Shown here piece after piece: positions 14,862 through 23,308 of a stretch of DNA of 64,000 nt. The translations under genes were made by a program, and so were the position numbers. The stretch comes from Streptomyces sp. DH12 (GTDB taxonomy: Bacteria; Actinomycetota; Actinomycetes; Streptomycetales; Streptomycetaceae), in NCBI RefSeq assembly GCF_020873895.1, contig NZ_JAHWGT010000018.1:96376-160375 (forward strand), written 5' to 3'. The number at the start of each line of letters is the position of its first letter. The first letter of the stretch is position 1. The notes under the pieces are model-generated. The model was not told the DNA's origin, made no database searches, and saw only the letters and a list, made by a program, of their open reading frames with translations.

Positions 14862-17444
14862 ATGATGAGACGACGCCTCACCGCCGCGTGCTGCTCGGCC
14901 CTCACCCTCGCCCTGGCCCTGTCCACGACCGCCTGCGGCGGCGACCCGGTGACCGCGGCGGGCGGTGGCGGGAAGGAGTTCGCCGGGAAGACCCTGACCG
15001 TCGCCGGCGTCTGGTCGGGCGCCGAGCAGAAGAACTTCCAGAAGGTGCTCGACGCCTTCACCGAGAGGACCGGCGCCCAGACCCGGTTCGTGTCGACCGG
15101 CGACAACGTCTCCACCGTCGTCGGCAGCAAGATCGAGGGCGGCAACGCACCGGACGTGGTGATGGTCCCGCAGGTCGGGGTGTTGCGGCAGTTCGCCGCC
15201 CGCAAGTGGCTCAAGCCGCTCTCCGCGACGGTGGGCGCGAAGGTCGACTCCGGGTACGCCCCGGTGTGGAAGGAGTACGGCTCCGTCGACGGCACCCTGT
15301 ACGGCCTGTACTTCAAGGCGTCCAACAAGTCGACCGTCTGGTACAGCCCGCAGGCCCTCGACCAGGCGGGCGTCGAGCCGCCCAGGACGTACGAGGAGAT
15401 GCTCGCCGCCGGCCGCACCGTCGCCGACTCCGGCCTGCCGGCGTTCTCGGTGGCCGGCGAGGACGGCTGGACGCTGACGGACTGGTTCGAGAACGTCTAC
15501 CTGTCGCAGGCCGGGCCGGAGAAGTACGACCGGCTCGCCCGGCACGAGATCCCGTGGACCGACCCCAGCGTGGTGCGGGCGCTGAAGACGCTCGCCACGC
15601 TCTTCTCCGACGACCGGCTGCTCGCGGGCGGCCGCAAGGGCGCCCTCTCCACCGACTTCCCCGGTTCGGTCGAGCAGGTCTTCGGCCCGAAGCCGCAGGC
15701 CGCGATGGTCTACGAGGGCGACTTCGTGGCCGGCGTCGCCGAGGACGAGTTCGGCCGGAAGATCGGCGAGGACGCCACGTTCTTCCCGTTCCCGCCTGTC
15801 GGCACCGGCGCGGCGCCGGTCGTCAGCGGGGGCGACGCGGCCGTCGTCCTGAAGGACGGCAGGAACCAGGAGGCCGCGATGGCGTTCCTGGAGTTCCTCG
15901 CGACGCCGCAGGCGGCCGCGGTCTGGGCGGCCGAGGGCGGCTTCATCTCGCCGAACAAGGGCCTCGACCTCGGCGCGTACGGCGACGCCACGCTGCGGGC
16001 GACCGCCAAGTCCCTCGTCGACGCCGGGGACACCGTCCGGTTCGACATGTCGGACCAGGCGCCGGCGGCGTTCGGCGGGACGAAGGGCGCCGGCGAGTGG
16101 AAGATCCTCCAGGACTTCCTGCGCGACCCGTCCGACCCCGCGGCCACCGCCGGGCGGCGCCGGCGGAACGCCGCCGTCGCCTTCGTCCTGCCCGCGCTGC
16201 TGCTGCTCGGCGCGCTGGTGGTGTACCCCGTCCTCTTCTCCGTCGGCCGCAGCTTCTTCGACGCGTCCGGGACCCGCTTCGTCGGCGCCGACAACTACAC
16301 GGCGATGTTCCGCGACCCGGCCACGCTGCAGGCCGTCCGCAACAGCACGATCTGGGTGGTCGTCGCCCCGACCCTGCTCACCGGTCTCGGGCTCGTCCTC
16401 GCGGTCCTCGTCGAGAGGATCCGCTGGGCGTCCGCCTTCAAGCTGCTGCTCTTCCTGCCCATGGCGGTGTCGTTCCTCGCCGCGGGCATCATCTTCCGGC
16501 TCGCCTACGAGGAGGACCCCGACAAGGGCGTGTTCAACGCGGCGGTGGTCGGCGTGCACGACGTGTTCGCCGACGGACCCTCGTACCCCGGCGCGCGGGC
16601 CCGGGACGGCGAGGGCGTGCGCACCGCAGCGGACGGGGCGTACGAGACGGCCGGGCCCGTGGCGCCCGGCGGCGCGCCGCTCCTCCTCGGGCTGGTCGGC
16701 GTCAGCCCGGCGGACGTCCCGGACGGGGCGCGCCCCGCCGCCGGGGCGGCCTCGGCCCCGGCCGGCCCCGGCGAGCTGCGCGGCGTGGCCTACCTGGACT
16801 TCACCCCGGGCGGCGGGGGGCACCCCGGGCGGGTCGACCCGGCGGAGCGCGGCCTGCCCGGTCTGACCGTGGAGGCGGTGCGGGGCGGCGAGGTCGCCAC
16901 CGCCACGACGGGCGCGGACGGGGCGTTCCGCTTCACCGGCCTGGACGCGGGCGGCACGTACACGGTGCGGCTGCCGGCGGAGAACTTCGCCGCGCCGTTC
17001 TCCGGCGTGTCGTGGCTGGGTCCGGCGCTGGTCACCCCGGCGATCATCGGCGCGTACCTGTGGATCTGGACCGGCTTCGCCATGGTCCTCATCGGCGCGG
17101 GTCTGACGGCCCTGCCGCGCGACGCCCTGGAGGCGGCGCGGATGGACGGGGCGAGCGAGTGGCAGGTGTTCCGCCTGATCACGGTGCCGCTGCTGGCGCC
17201 CGTGCTGACGGTCGTGTTCGTCACCCTCGTCATCAACGTGATGAAGGTCTTCGACCTGATCTACATCATCGCACCGGGCCCGGTGCAGCAGGACGCGACG
17301 GTCCTGGCCACCCAGATGTGGCTGGTGTCGTTCGGCGGCGGCAACGACCAGGGGCTCGGCAGCGCGCTGGGCGTCCTGCTCCTGCTGCTGGTGGTCCCCG
17401 CGATGGTCTTCAACGTCCGCCGCTTCCGCAGGAGCCAGTCATGA
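14862..17444 (+). CDS. Fused sugar-binding lipoprotein and MalF-type permease with external beta-sandwich-like insert
   Basis: An 860-residue uninterrupted frame. Residues 1-25 are a lipoprotein signal (LALALSTTACG, lipidated Cys at about 25). Residues 26 to about 428 are an extracellular solute-binding domain (KIEGGNAPDVVMVPQVGVLRQ, AAMVYEGDF). The binding domain then runs directly into RRRRN (about 432-436) and a MalF-like permease. Helices follow at about 437-460, 485-510 and 518-545; an insert of about 165 residues lies at about 550-715; then come helices and the EAA loop DALEAARMDGASEWQVF (about 756). The insert contains LPGLTVEAVRGGEVATATTG and GAFRFTGLDAGGTYTVRLP, resembling a prealbumin/Cna-B-like fold. 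In most relatives the two proteins are separate genes. The ATG at 14862 follows GAAAGG; 14865 is also possible. Its end overlaps the next permease by four bases. Confidence 0.85.
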   Translation: MMRRRLTAACCSALTLALALSTTACGGDPVTAAGGGGKEFAGKTLTVAGVWSGAEQKNFQKVLDAFTERTGAQTRFVSTGDNVSTVVGSKIEGGNAPDVVMVPQVGVLRQFAARKWLKPLSATVGAKVDSGYAPVWKEYGSVDGTLYGLYFKASNKSTVWYSPQALDQAGVEPPRTYEEMLAAGRTVADSGLPAFSVAGEDGWTLTDWFENVYLSQAGPEKYDRLARHEIPWTDPSVVRALKTLATLFSDDRLLAGGRKGALSTDFPGSVEQVFGPKPQAAMVYEGDFVAGVAEDEFGRKIGEDATFFPFPPVGTGAAPVVSGGDAAVVLKDGRNQEAAMAFLEFLATPQAAAVWAAEGGFISPNKGLDLGAYGDATLRATAKSLVDAGDTVRFDMSDQAPAAFGGTKGAGEWKILQDFLRDPSDPAATAGRRRRNAAVAFVLPALLLLGALVVYPVLFSVGRSFFDASGTRFVGADNYTAMFRDPATLQAVRNSTIWVVVAPTLLTGLGLVLAVLVERIRWASAFKLLLFLPMAVSFLAAGIIFRLAYEEDPDKGVFNAAVVGVHDVFADGPSYPGARARDGEGVRTAADGAYETAGPVAPGGAPLLLGLVGVSPADVPDGARPAAGAASAPAGPGELRGVAYLDFTPGGGGHPGRVDPAERGLPGLTVEAVRGGEVATATTGADGAFRFTGLDAGGTYTVRLPAENFAAPFSGVSWLGPALVTPAIIGAYLWIWTGFAMVLIGAGLTALPRDALEAARMDGASEWQVFRLITVPLLAPVLTVVFVTLVINVMKVFDLIYIIAPGPVQQDATVLATQMWLVSFGGGNDQGLGSALGVLLLLLVVPAMVFNVRRFRRSQS

Positions 17445-18364
17445 CCGCGACCGCTACCGCCCCCGTGACACCGCCGGCGGCCGCGCCCGCCCCGCCGGCG
17501 CCCCGCCCCCCGCGCCACCGCCCCCGCCGCCGGCTGCGGCAGTGGCTCGGCAACGGACTCGTCCAGGCCTTCCTGCTGGTGGTGGGGCTGGTCTGGATCA
17601 CTCCGGTGGCCGGCCTGCTGCTGTCGTCGCTCCGCTCGGCGCAGGACAGCGCGTCGAGCGGCTGGTGGACGGCGCTGGCCGACCCGGGCTCGCTGTCGTT
17701 CGCCAACTACGCGTCCCTGCTGGAGAACGCCGGCATGACGCAGGCGTTCTGGAACACCGTGCTGATCTCGGTGCCGACGACCGTCCTCGTCGTCGTCATC
17801 GCGGCGCTGGCCGGGTACGCCTTCGCCTGGCTGGAGTTCCCGGGCCGCGACTGGCTGTTCCTGCTGGTGGTGGCCCTGCTGGTGGTGCCGGTCCAGGTGG
17901 GATTGCTGCCGGTGGCCAAGCTCTTCGGGCAGTTGGGCCTGTTCGGCACCATCCCGGGCGTCGTCCTCTTCCACGTCGCCTACGGGCTGCCCTTCGCCGT
18001 CTTCCTGCTCCGCAACTACTTCGCGGAGATGCCGCGCGAGATGCTGGAGGCGGCCCGGATGGACGGCGGCGGCGAGTGGCGGATCCTCACCCGGCTGGTG
18101 CTGCCGGTGGGCCGCCCGGCCATCGCCAGCCTCGCCGTCTTCCAGTTCCTGTGGGTCTGGAACGACATGCTCGTGGCGCTGCTGTTCGCCGACTCGTCCT
18201 CCCAGCCGCTGACGGTTGAACTCCAGTCGCAGGTACGTCAGTTCGGCAGCAACGTCGACGTCCTGGCGCCGGGTGCCTTCCTCTCCCTGGTGGTCCCGGT
18301 CGTGGTGTTCCTGGTGTTCCAGCGCCACTTCGTGCGGGGGGTGATGGCCGGTTCGGTGAAGTGA
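17441..18364 (+). CDS. MalG-type sugar ABC transporter permease
   Basis: A 307-residue inner-membrane permease. A Pro/Ala/Arg-rich cytoplasmic N-terminus (about 1-35) is followed by six hydrophobic helices. The cytoplasmic EAA loop is MLEAARMDGGGEWRILTRLVLP (split here as EAARMDGGGEW and RILTRLVLP, about 205-225), which docks the ATPase. The C-terminus FVRGVMAGSVK is typical of the MalG family. It is the partner of the fused permease upstream (ATGA overlap). No ATPase gene is present, so a shared MsiK-type ATPase is expected to energise it. Confidence 0.93.
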   Translation: MTATATAPVTPPAAAPAPPAPRPPRHRPRRRLRQWLGNGLVQAFLLVVGLVWITPVAGLLLSSLRSAQDSASSGWWTALADPGSLSFANYASLLENAGMTQAFWNTVLISVPTTVLVVVIAALAGYAFAWLEFPGRDWLFLLVVALLVVPVQVGLLPVAKLFGQLGLFGTIPGVVLFHVAYGLPFAVFLLRNYFAEMPREMLEAARMDGGGEWRILTRLVLPVGRPAIASLAVFQFLWVWNDMLVALLFADSSSQPLTVELQSQVRQFGSNVDVLAPGAFLSLVVPVVVFLVFQRHFVRGVMAGSVK

Positions 18365-18368
18365 GCCG

Positions 18369-19601
18369 TCAGCGGATCGGCACGCCGGAGAGGGTGCGGG
18401 CGATGACCAGGCGCTGGATCTCGCTCGTGCCCTCGAAGATCGTGTAGATCCCGGCGTCCCGGTGCATGCGCTCGACCGGGTACTCGCGGGTGTAGCCGTT
18501 GCCGCCGAGGATCTGGACCGCCTGGGCCGTGACCTTCTTGGCGACCTCGCTGGCGTACAGCTTCGACATGGAGCCCTCGGCGGCCGTGAAGGGCTTGCCC
18601 GCGGTGGCCATCCAGGAGGCGCGCCACACGAGGAGGCGGGCGGCGTCGATCTGCGTGCGCATGTCGGCGAGTTGGAAGGCCACGCCCTGGTTGTCGATGA
18701 TCGGCCGGCCGAACTGGTGGCGGGTGGTGGCGTAGTCGAGGGCGACCTCGTAGGCGGCGCGGGCGGTGCCCACGGCCATGGCGCCGACGGCGGGGCGGGA
18801 CGCCTCGAAGGTAGCCATGGCGGCGTTCTTCACCCGCTCCGCGCCCCCGCCCCTGCGGGCCTTCTCGCGGGCGCGGGCGAGGCGCTCGTCCAGCTTCTCC
18901 TTGCCGCCGAGGAGGCAGGAGCCGGGGACGCGGACGCCGTCCAGGACGACCTCGGCGGTGTGCGAGGCGCGGATGCCGTGCTTCTTGAACTTCTGCCCCT
19001 GCGCGAGGCCGGGGGTGCCGGGCGGGACGATGAAGGAGGCGTGGCCCTTGGAGCCGAGCTCGGGGTCGACGACGGCGACGACGACGTGGACGTCGGCGAT
19101 GCCGCCGTTGGTGGCCCAGGTCTTGGTGCCGTCGAGGACCCATTCGTCCTTGGCCGCGTCGTACACCGCGCGGGTGCGCATGGCGGCGACGTCGGAGCCG
19201 GCGTCGGGCTCGGAGGAGCAGAAGGCGGCGACCTTCACGTCGTTCGCGTCGCCGTACATCTGCGGGATCCAGGTCCCGATCTGCTCCTCGGTGCCGTTGG
19301 TGAGGACGCCGACGGCGGCGAGGCCGGTGCCGACGATGGACAGGGCGATGCCGGCGTCGCCCCAGAACAGCTCCTCCATCGCCACCGGGATGCCGAGGCC
19401 GGTGGGGTCGAAGAACTGCTGCGCGTAGAAGTCCAGGGAGTAGATGCCGACCTTGGCGGCTTCCTGGATGATCGGCCAGGGGGTCTCCTCGCGCTCGTCC
19501 CACTCGGCGGCGGCCGGCCGGATCACGTCCGCGGCGAACCCGTGCAGCCAGTCACGGACCTGCTTCTGGTCGTCGTTGAGCTCGAGCGTGAACCCGGACA
19601 T
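18369..19601 (-). CDS. Acyl-CoA dehydrogenase
   Basis: A 410-residue FAD enzyme catalysing alpha,beta-desaturation of acyl-CoA. Family marks include [16 protein letters not shown] (FAD/substrate region, about 138-153), [35 protein letters not shown] and the C-terminal [21 protein letters not shown] and [15 protein letters not shown]; in the last, the Glu of the FEGTSE motif is the usual catalytic-base position. The start at 19601 has GGAGGA just upstream; the in-frame ATG at 19622 lacks this. It is divergent from a TetR gene that probably controls it and convergent (four bases) with the sugar permease. Confidence 0.95.
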   Translation of the reverse strand: MSGFTLELNDDQKQVRDWLHGFAADVIRPAAAEWDEREETPWPIIQEAAKVGIYSLDFYAQQFFDPTGLGIPVAMEELFWGDAGIALSIVGTGLAAVGVLTNGTEEQIGTWIPQMYGDANDVKVAAFCSSEPDAGSDVAAMRTRAVYDAAKDEWVLDGTKTWATNGGIADVHVVVAVVDPELGSKGHASFIVPPGTPGLAQGQKFKKHGIRASHTAEVVLDGVRVPGSCLLGGKEKLDERLARAREKARRGGGAERVKNAAMATFEASRPAVGAMAVGTARAAYEVALDYATTRHQFGRPIIDNQGVAFQLADMRTQIDAARLLVWRASWMATAGKPFTAAEGSMSKLYASEVAKKVTAQAVQILGGNGYTREYPVERMHRDAGIYTIFEGTSEIQRLVIARTLSGVPIR

Positions 19602-19623
19602 GCGTCCTCCTGCGGCGTACATT

Positions 19624-19657
19624 GTTACTAGCGGTAACCGCAGTCTGTTACCGGTAA
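19624..19657. promoter_or_regulatory. Paired palindromic operators between acyl-CoA dehydrogenase and TetR genes
   Basis: GTTAC (19624-19628) and GTAAC (19634-19638) form a perfect inverted repeat with a five-base spacer. Ten bases further is the perfect palindrome TTACCGGTAA (19648-19657). Both share the TTAC/GTAA half-site. Their location in the 141-base divergent region, next to a TetR gene, indicates operators for that regulator. Confidence 0.75.
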
Positions 19658-19742
19658 GTAGAAGCTGTCAACCGGCAGCGGCCGCCGGGGCGGTGTTACG
19701 TTGCGCTGGCCTTGGGAACATCGACGGGCGGGGAGAGACGCT

Positions 19743-20390
19743 ATGGAGACCACACACCGGACCGAGCAGCAGCGGTCGGCCGAACAGCGGCGACGCGAAC
19801 TGCTGGAGGCGGCCGACCGGGTGGTCCTGCGCGACGGTCCGCAGGCGTCCATGAACGCCATCGCCGCCGAGGCCGGCATCACCAAGCCGATCCTGTACCG
19901 CCACTTCGGCGACAAGGGCGGCCTGTACCGGGCCCTCGCCAAACGCCACACCGACGCCCTGCTCGGCGCGCTGCGGGCCGCGCTGGACGCCCCCGCCGGG
20001 CGCCGCCAGCGCGTCGAGGCGACGCTCGACACGTACCTCGCCGCGATCGAGGCCCGACCGCAGGTGTACCGCTTCCTGATGCACCCCTCCGAGGACGCGG
20101 CCCCGCAGCAGGAACAGGGCTTCGACGTCGGCCGCCACTCGGCGCCGGTGCTGCGGCGGATGGGCGAGGAGCTCGCCGACGTCATCGCCGAGCGCGTCGA
20201 CCTGGGCGAGGACGGCGACGCCGTGGCCCGGATGTGGGGCCACGGCATCGTCGGCATGATGTACGCGGCCGGCGACTGGTGGCTCGGCGAGCGCCCCTGC
20301 GGCCGCGCCGCGCTGGTGTCGGCCCTGGCCGACCTGTTGTGGGGGCGGCTCGCCGAGGCGGAGGACCGCGCCGGCGGCCCGCGCTTCTAG
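19743..20390 (+). CDS. TetR-family transcriptional regulator
   Basis: A 215-residue protein. The N-terminal helix-turn-helix is clear: RRRELLEAADRVVLRDGPQASMNAIAAEAGITKPILYRHFGDKGGLYRAL, with recognition helix at about 44-55. The C-terminal ligand domain is helical and ends in ALADLLWGRLAEAED. The ATG at 19743 was preferred to the upstream in-frame ATG at 19701 because the HTH starts close behind it and GGGGAGAG precedes it. It probably represses the divergent acyl-CoA dehydrogenase via the palindromes at 19624-19657; an acyl-CoA ligand is a reasonable guess. Confidence 0.93.
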   Translation: METTHRTEQQRSAEQRRRELLEAADRVVLRDGPQASMNAIAAEAGITKPILYRHFGDKGGLYRALAKRHTDALLGALRAALDAPAGRRQRVEATLDTYLAAIEARPQVYRFLMHPSEDAAPQQEQGFDVGRHSAPVLRRMGEELADVIAERVDLGEDGDAVARMWGHGIVGMMYAAGDWWLGERPCGRAALVSALADLLWGRLAEAEDRAGGPRF

Positions 20391-20404
20391 GGGACCCGCC
20401 CGCG

Positions 20405-20431
20405 CGGGCCCGGCCGCGCGGCCCCGGCCCG
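20405..20431. terminator. Hairpin terminator between convergent tetR and def
   Basis: CGGGCC (20405-20410) pairs with GGCCCG (20426-20431), enclosing a second stem GGCCGC/GCGGCC. It lies between two convergent genes and has no U-tract, as usual in Streptomyces. Confidence 0.5.
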
Positions 20432-20441
20432 TGGCGGAGGG

Positions 20442-20987
20442 TCAGCGGGCTCCGCCCCACGGGGCCCGGCGGGCCGCCCGCAGCACCCGGGCGCGGCGCC
20501 AGCCGCCGAGGCGGTCGGGGTAGACCAGCCCGTCCAGGTGGTCGCACTCGTGCTGGAGGCAGCGGGCGAAGAACCCCGTGCCCTCGACCCGCACCGGCTC
20601 GCCGCGCACGTCGACGCCCTCGACGACGGCCCGGTCGAACCGCTCGGTCCCGGCCTCCAGACCGGGCAGCGACAGGCAGCCCTCGGGGCCGCGCACGACG
20701 AGGCCGTCCGCCTCGACCAGACGGGGGTTGACGACGTGCCCGAGGTGCCGGACGTCCTCGTCGTCCGGGCAGTCGTAGACGAAGACGCGCGAGGCCACCC
20801 CGACCTGGTTCGCCGCCAGACCGACGCCGTTCGCCGCGTACATCGTGGCGAACAGGTCCTCCACCAGACGGACGAGCGAGGGCCCGAAGTCGGTGACGGT
20901 CTCACAGGGGGCGTGCAGCACGGGCGAGCCGAGCAGGCTCATCGCCCGCACGGCGCCGGAACTGCCGGGGATCGGCCGGTTTCGCAT
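20442..20987 (-). CDS. def: Peptide deformylase
   Basis: A 181-residue metalloenzyme removing the formyl group from nascent N-terminal Met. All three motifs are intact: GVGLAANQ (about 54-61), EGCLSLPG (about 102-109, metal-ligand Cys) and QHECDHLDG (about 145-153, HExxH-type with two His and Glu). The C-terminal tail is Arg/Ala rich. Streptomyces carry several def paralogues, so essentiality of this copy cannot be judged. It is divergent from murT. Confidence 0.95.
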   Translation of the reverse strand: MRNRPIPGSSGAVRAMSLLGSPVLHAPCETVTDFGPSLVRLVEDLFATMYAANGVGLAANQVGVASRVFVYDCPDDEDVRHLGHVVNPRLVEADGLVVRGPEGCLSLPGLEAGTERFDRAVVEGVDVRGEPVRVEGTGFFARCLQHECDHLDGLVYPDRLGGWRRARVLRAARRAPWGGAR

Positions 20988-21101
20988 GGCGTCAGGGTAC
21001 GTTCCGGCCCGCCACCAGCCTCCCGGCAGGTAGCGGGGTGCGGGACCACGACCGGATCTCGATAGGCTGAGGTCGGACCCACGCTAGGAGGAACAAGGAC
21101 G

Positions 21102-22340
21102 ATGGCAGGCAACTCGGAGCCGCTGTCGCCGCGCGCCAAGCTGGCCGTGACGGCGGGCAAGGCCGCGGCGGCGGTGTCTCGCGCGGCGGGACGCGGCAGC
21201 GGATCGGTGATCGGCGGCCGGGTGGCGCTCAAGCTCGACCCCGACCTTCTGGGCCGGCTCGCGCAGCACCTGGACGTCATCCTGGTGTCGGCGACCAACG
21301 GCAAGACCACCACCACGCGACTCATCGCCGAGGCGCTGCGCGCCAGCGGCCCGGTCGTCTCCAACGCGCTCGGCGCGAACATGCCCGCGGGCATCACCTC
21401 CGCCCTGGCCGGCGGATCGGACGCGAAGTACGGCGTCATCGAGGTGGACGAGAAGTACCTCGCCGGGGTCGCCCGTGACACCACCCCGAAGGTGATCGCG
21501 CTGCTCAACCTCTCGCGCGACCAGCTGGACCGCGCCGCCGAGACCCGCATGCTCGCGGAGAAGTGGCGCGAGGGCCTGGCCGGCACGAAGGCCGTGGTCG
21601 TCGCCAACGCCGACGACCCGCTCGTCGTCTGGGCCGCCTCCTCCTCCCCGAACGTGGTGTGGGTGGCGGCCGGCCAGGAGTGGAAGGACGACGCCTGGTC
21701 GTGCCCGGCCTGCGGCGGTGTGATGCAGCGCCCCGGCGACGACTGGTTCTGCGGCGAGTGCGGCTTCCGCCGCCCGGCCCCTACCTGGGCGCTCAGCGGC
21801 GACCACGTCCTCGACCCGCACGGCTCGGCCTGGCCGATCCACCTGCAGCTGCCGGGCCGCGCCAACAAGGCCAACGCCGCCAGCTCGGCCGCGGTGGCCG
21901 CCGTGTTCGGCGTGCCGCCCCAGGTCGCCCTGGAGCGCATGTACCAGGTGCAGGCCGTCGCCGGCCGCTACGACGTCGTGTCCTTCGAGGGCCGTGACGT
22001 GCGGCTGCTGCTGGCGAAGAACCCCGCCGGGTGGCTGGAGACGTTCTCCCTGATCGACCGGCCGCCGACGCCGGTGGTGCTCTCGGTCAACGCGCGCGGC
22101 GCGGACGGCACGGACACGTCGTGGCTGTGGGACGTCGACTACACCCGGCTCGCCGGCCACCCGCTCTTCGTGATCGGCGACCGCCGGCTGGACCTCGCCG
22201 TGCGGCTGGAGGTCGCGGGCCTGGACTTCCGGGTGTGCGAGACGCTCGACGAGGCGGTGCAGCTGGCCCCGCCCGGGCGGATCGAGCTGATCGCCAACTA
22301 CACCGCGTTCCAGGACGTACGCCGCCGCGTCGGCAACTGA
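21102..22340 (+). CDS. murT: Lipid II isoglutaminyl synthase, Mur ligase subunit MurT
   Basis: A 412-residue Mur-ligase-like protein. With GatD it amidates the alpha-carboxyl of D-Glu in lipid II, using glutamine-derived ammonia and ATP, on the cytoplasmic membrane face. The P-loop is SATNGKTTTTR (about 64-74). VIEVDEKYL is the Mur catalytic region. A Cys4 zinc ribbon CPACG...CGECG (about 201-222) is inserted, as in known MurT. LPGRANKANAASSAA and the C-terminal DUF1727 part with LIANYTAFQ complete it. The ATG at 21102 follows GGAGGAACAAGG. gatD starts 26 bases downstream. Confidence 0.95.
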   Translation: MAGNSEPLSPRAKLAVTAGKAAAAVSRAAGRGSGSVIGGRVALKLDPDLLGRLAQHLDVILVSATNGKTTTTRLIAEALRASGPVVSNALGANMPAGITSALAGGSDAKYGVIEVDEKYLAGVARDTTPKVIALLNLSRDQLDRAAETRMLAEKWREGLAGTKAVVVANADDPLVVWAASSSPNVVWVAAGQEWKDDAWSCPACGGVMQRPGDDWFCGECGFRRPAPTWALSGDHVLDPHGSAWPIHLQLPGRANKANAASSAAVAAVFGVPPQVALERMYQVQAVAGRYDVVSFEGRDVRLLLAKNPAGWLETFSLIDRPPTPVVLSVNARGADGTDTSWLWDVDYTRLAGHPLFVIGDRRLDLAVRLEVAGLDFRVCETLDEAVQLAPPGRIELIANYTAFQDVRRRVGN

Positions 22341-22366
22341 CCCGACCTCCGATAGGACGAGAGAGC

Positions 22367-23095
22367 ATGAGCGACAGCAGTCTGCGTCTGGTGTGGGTCT
22401 ACCCCGACCTGCTCAGCACCTACGGCGACCAGGGCAACGCCCTCGTCGTCGAGCGCCGCGCCCGGCAGCGCGGCCTGGACGTGCAGCGCGTGGACGTCCG
22501 CAGCGACCAGCCGGTGCCGACCTCCGGCGACATCTACCTGATCGGCGGCGGCGAGGACCGGCCGCAGCGGCTGGCCGCCGAGCGGCTGCGGCGCGACGGC
22601 GGCCTGAGCCGCGCCGCCGAGAACGGCGCGATCATCTTCTCGGTCTGCGCCGGGTACCAGATCCTCGGCCACGAGTTCATCAACGACCTCGGCGAGCGGG
22701 AGCCGGGCCTCGGCCTGATCGACGTGGTCTCCACGCGCGGCGAGGGCGAGCGCTGTGTCGGTGACGTGCTCGCCGACATCGACCCGCGCCTGGGCCTGCC
22801 GCAGCTGACCGGCTTCGAGAACCACCAGGGCGTCACGCACCTCGGCCCGTCGGCGCGCCCCTTCGCGCGCACCGTCTTCGGCAAGGGCAACGGCACCGGC
22901 GACGGCACGGAGGGCGCGTACAACGACACCGTCTTCGGTACGTACATGCACGGCCCGGTCATGGCCCGCAACCCGCAGATCGCCGATCTGCTGCTGAAGC
23001 TGGCCCTGGACGTGAACGCGCTGCCGCCGACCGACGACCGGTGGTACGAGGCGCTGCGCGCCGAGCGGATCGCGGCGGCCAGCCAGCCGGCCTGA
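22367..23095 (+). CDS. gatD: Lipid II isoglutaminyl synthase, glutamine amidotransferase subunit GatD
   Basis: A 242-residue class I (CobB/CobQ-like) glutamine amidotransferase. Motifs: YPDLLSTYGDQGNALVV near the N-terminus; IFSVCAGYQILGHEF (nucleophile Cys at about 93); GFENHQGVT; and FGTYMHGPVMARNP with the catalytic His (about 191). It supplies ammonia to MurT. The ATG at 22367 follows TAGGACGAGAG. murT and gatD form an operon, closed by the hairpin at 23117. Confidence 0.95.
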   Translation: MSDSSLRLVWVYPDLLSTYGDQGNALVVERRARQRGLDVQRVDVRSDQPVPTSGDIYLIGGGEDRPQRLAAERLRRDGGLSRAAENGAIIFSVCAGYQILGHEFINDLGEREPGLGLIDVVSTRGEGERCVGDVLADIDPRLGLPQLTGFENHQGVTHLGPSARPFARTVFGKGNGTGDGTEGAYNDTVFGTYMHGPVMARNPQIADLLLKLALDVNALPPTDDRWYEALRAERIAAASQPA

Positions 23096-23116
23096 CCCGC
23101 CGGCCCGCGACGCCCC

Positions 23117-23158
23117 GGGGGCGGCCGACCGACCCGTGAGCGGGCGGCGGCCGCCCCC
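23117..23158 (+). terminator. Hairpin terminator after murT-gatD
   Basis: GGGGGCGGCCG (23117-23127) pairs perfectly with CGGCCGCCCCC (23148-23158) across a 20-base loop. It lies 21 bases after the gatD stop. The following bases to 23308 contain the presumed pfkA promoter region, in which I see no clear consensus elements. Confidence 0.65.
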
Positions 23159-23308
23159 GCGCGCACCGTCTTCGTCTGTTCCTCCGAACTCCGTCCACGG
23201 GTCGGACGTCCGGTTCGGCTGCCCTGCCCCTCGCCGGTAGGGTGGCGGTGATCCAGGCCGGACGACGTGGTCCGGGTGTCGGCCCACGTTGCAAAGGTAT
23301 TTCGGGCT

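Noticed and set aside
14888-18364. A single 1158-codon frame apparently joining the region to the MalG permease
   Set aside because: Only its last 307 codons (from the ATG at 17441) make a real protein; the earlier part is the out-of-frame shadow of the fused binding-protein/permease gene.
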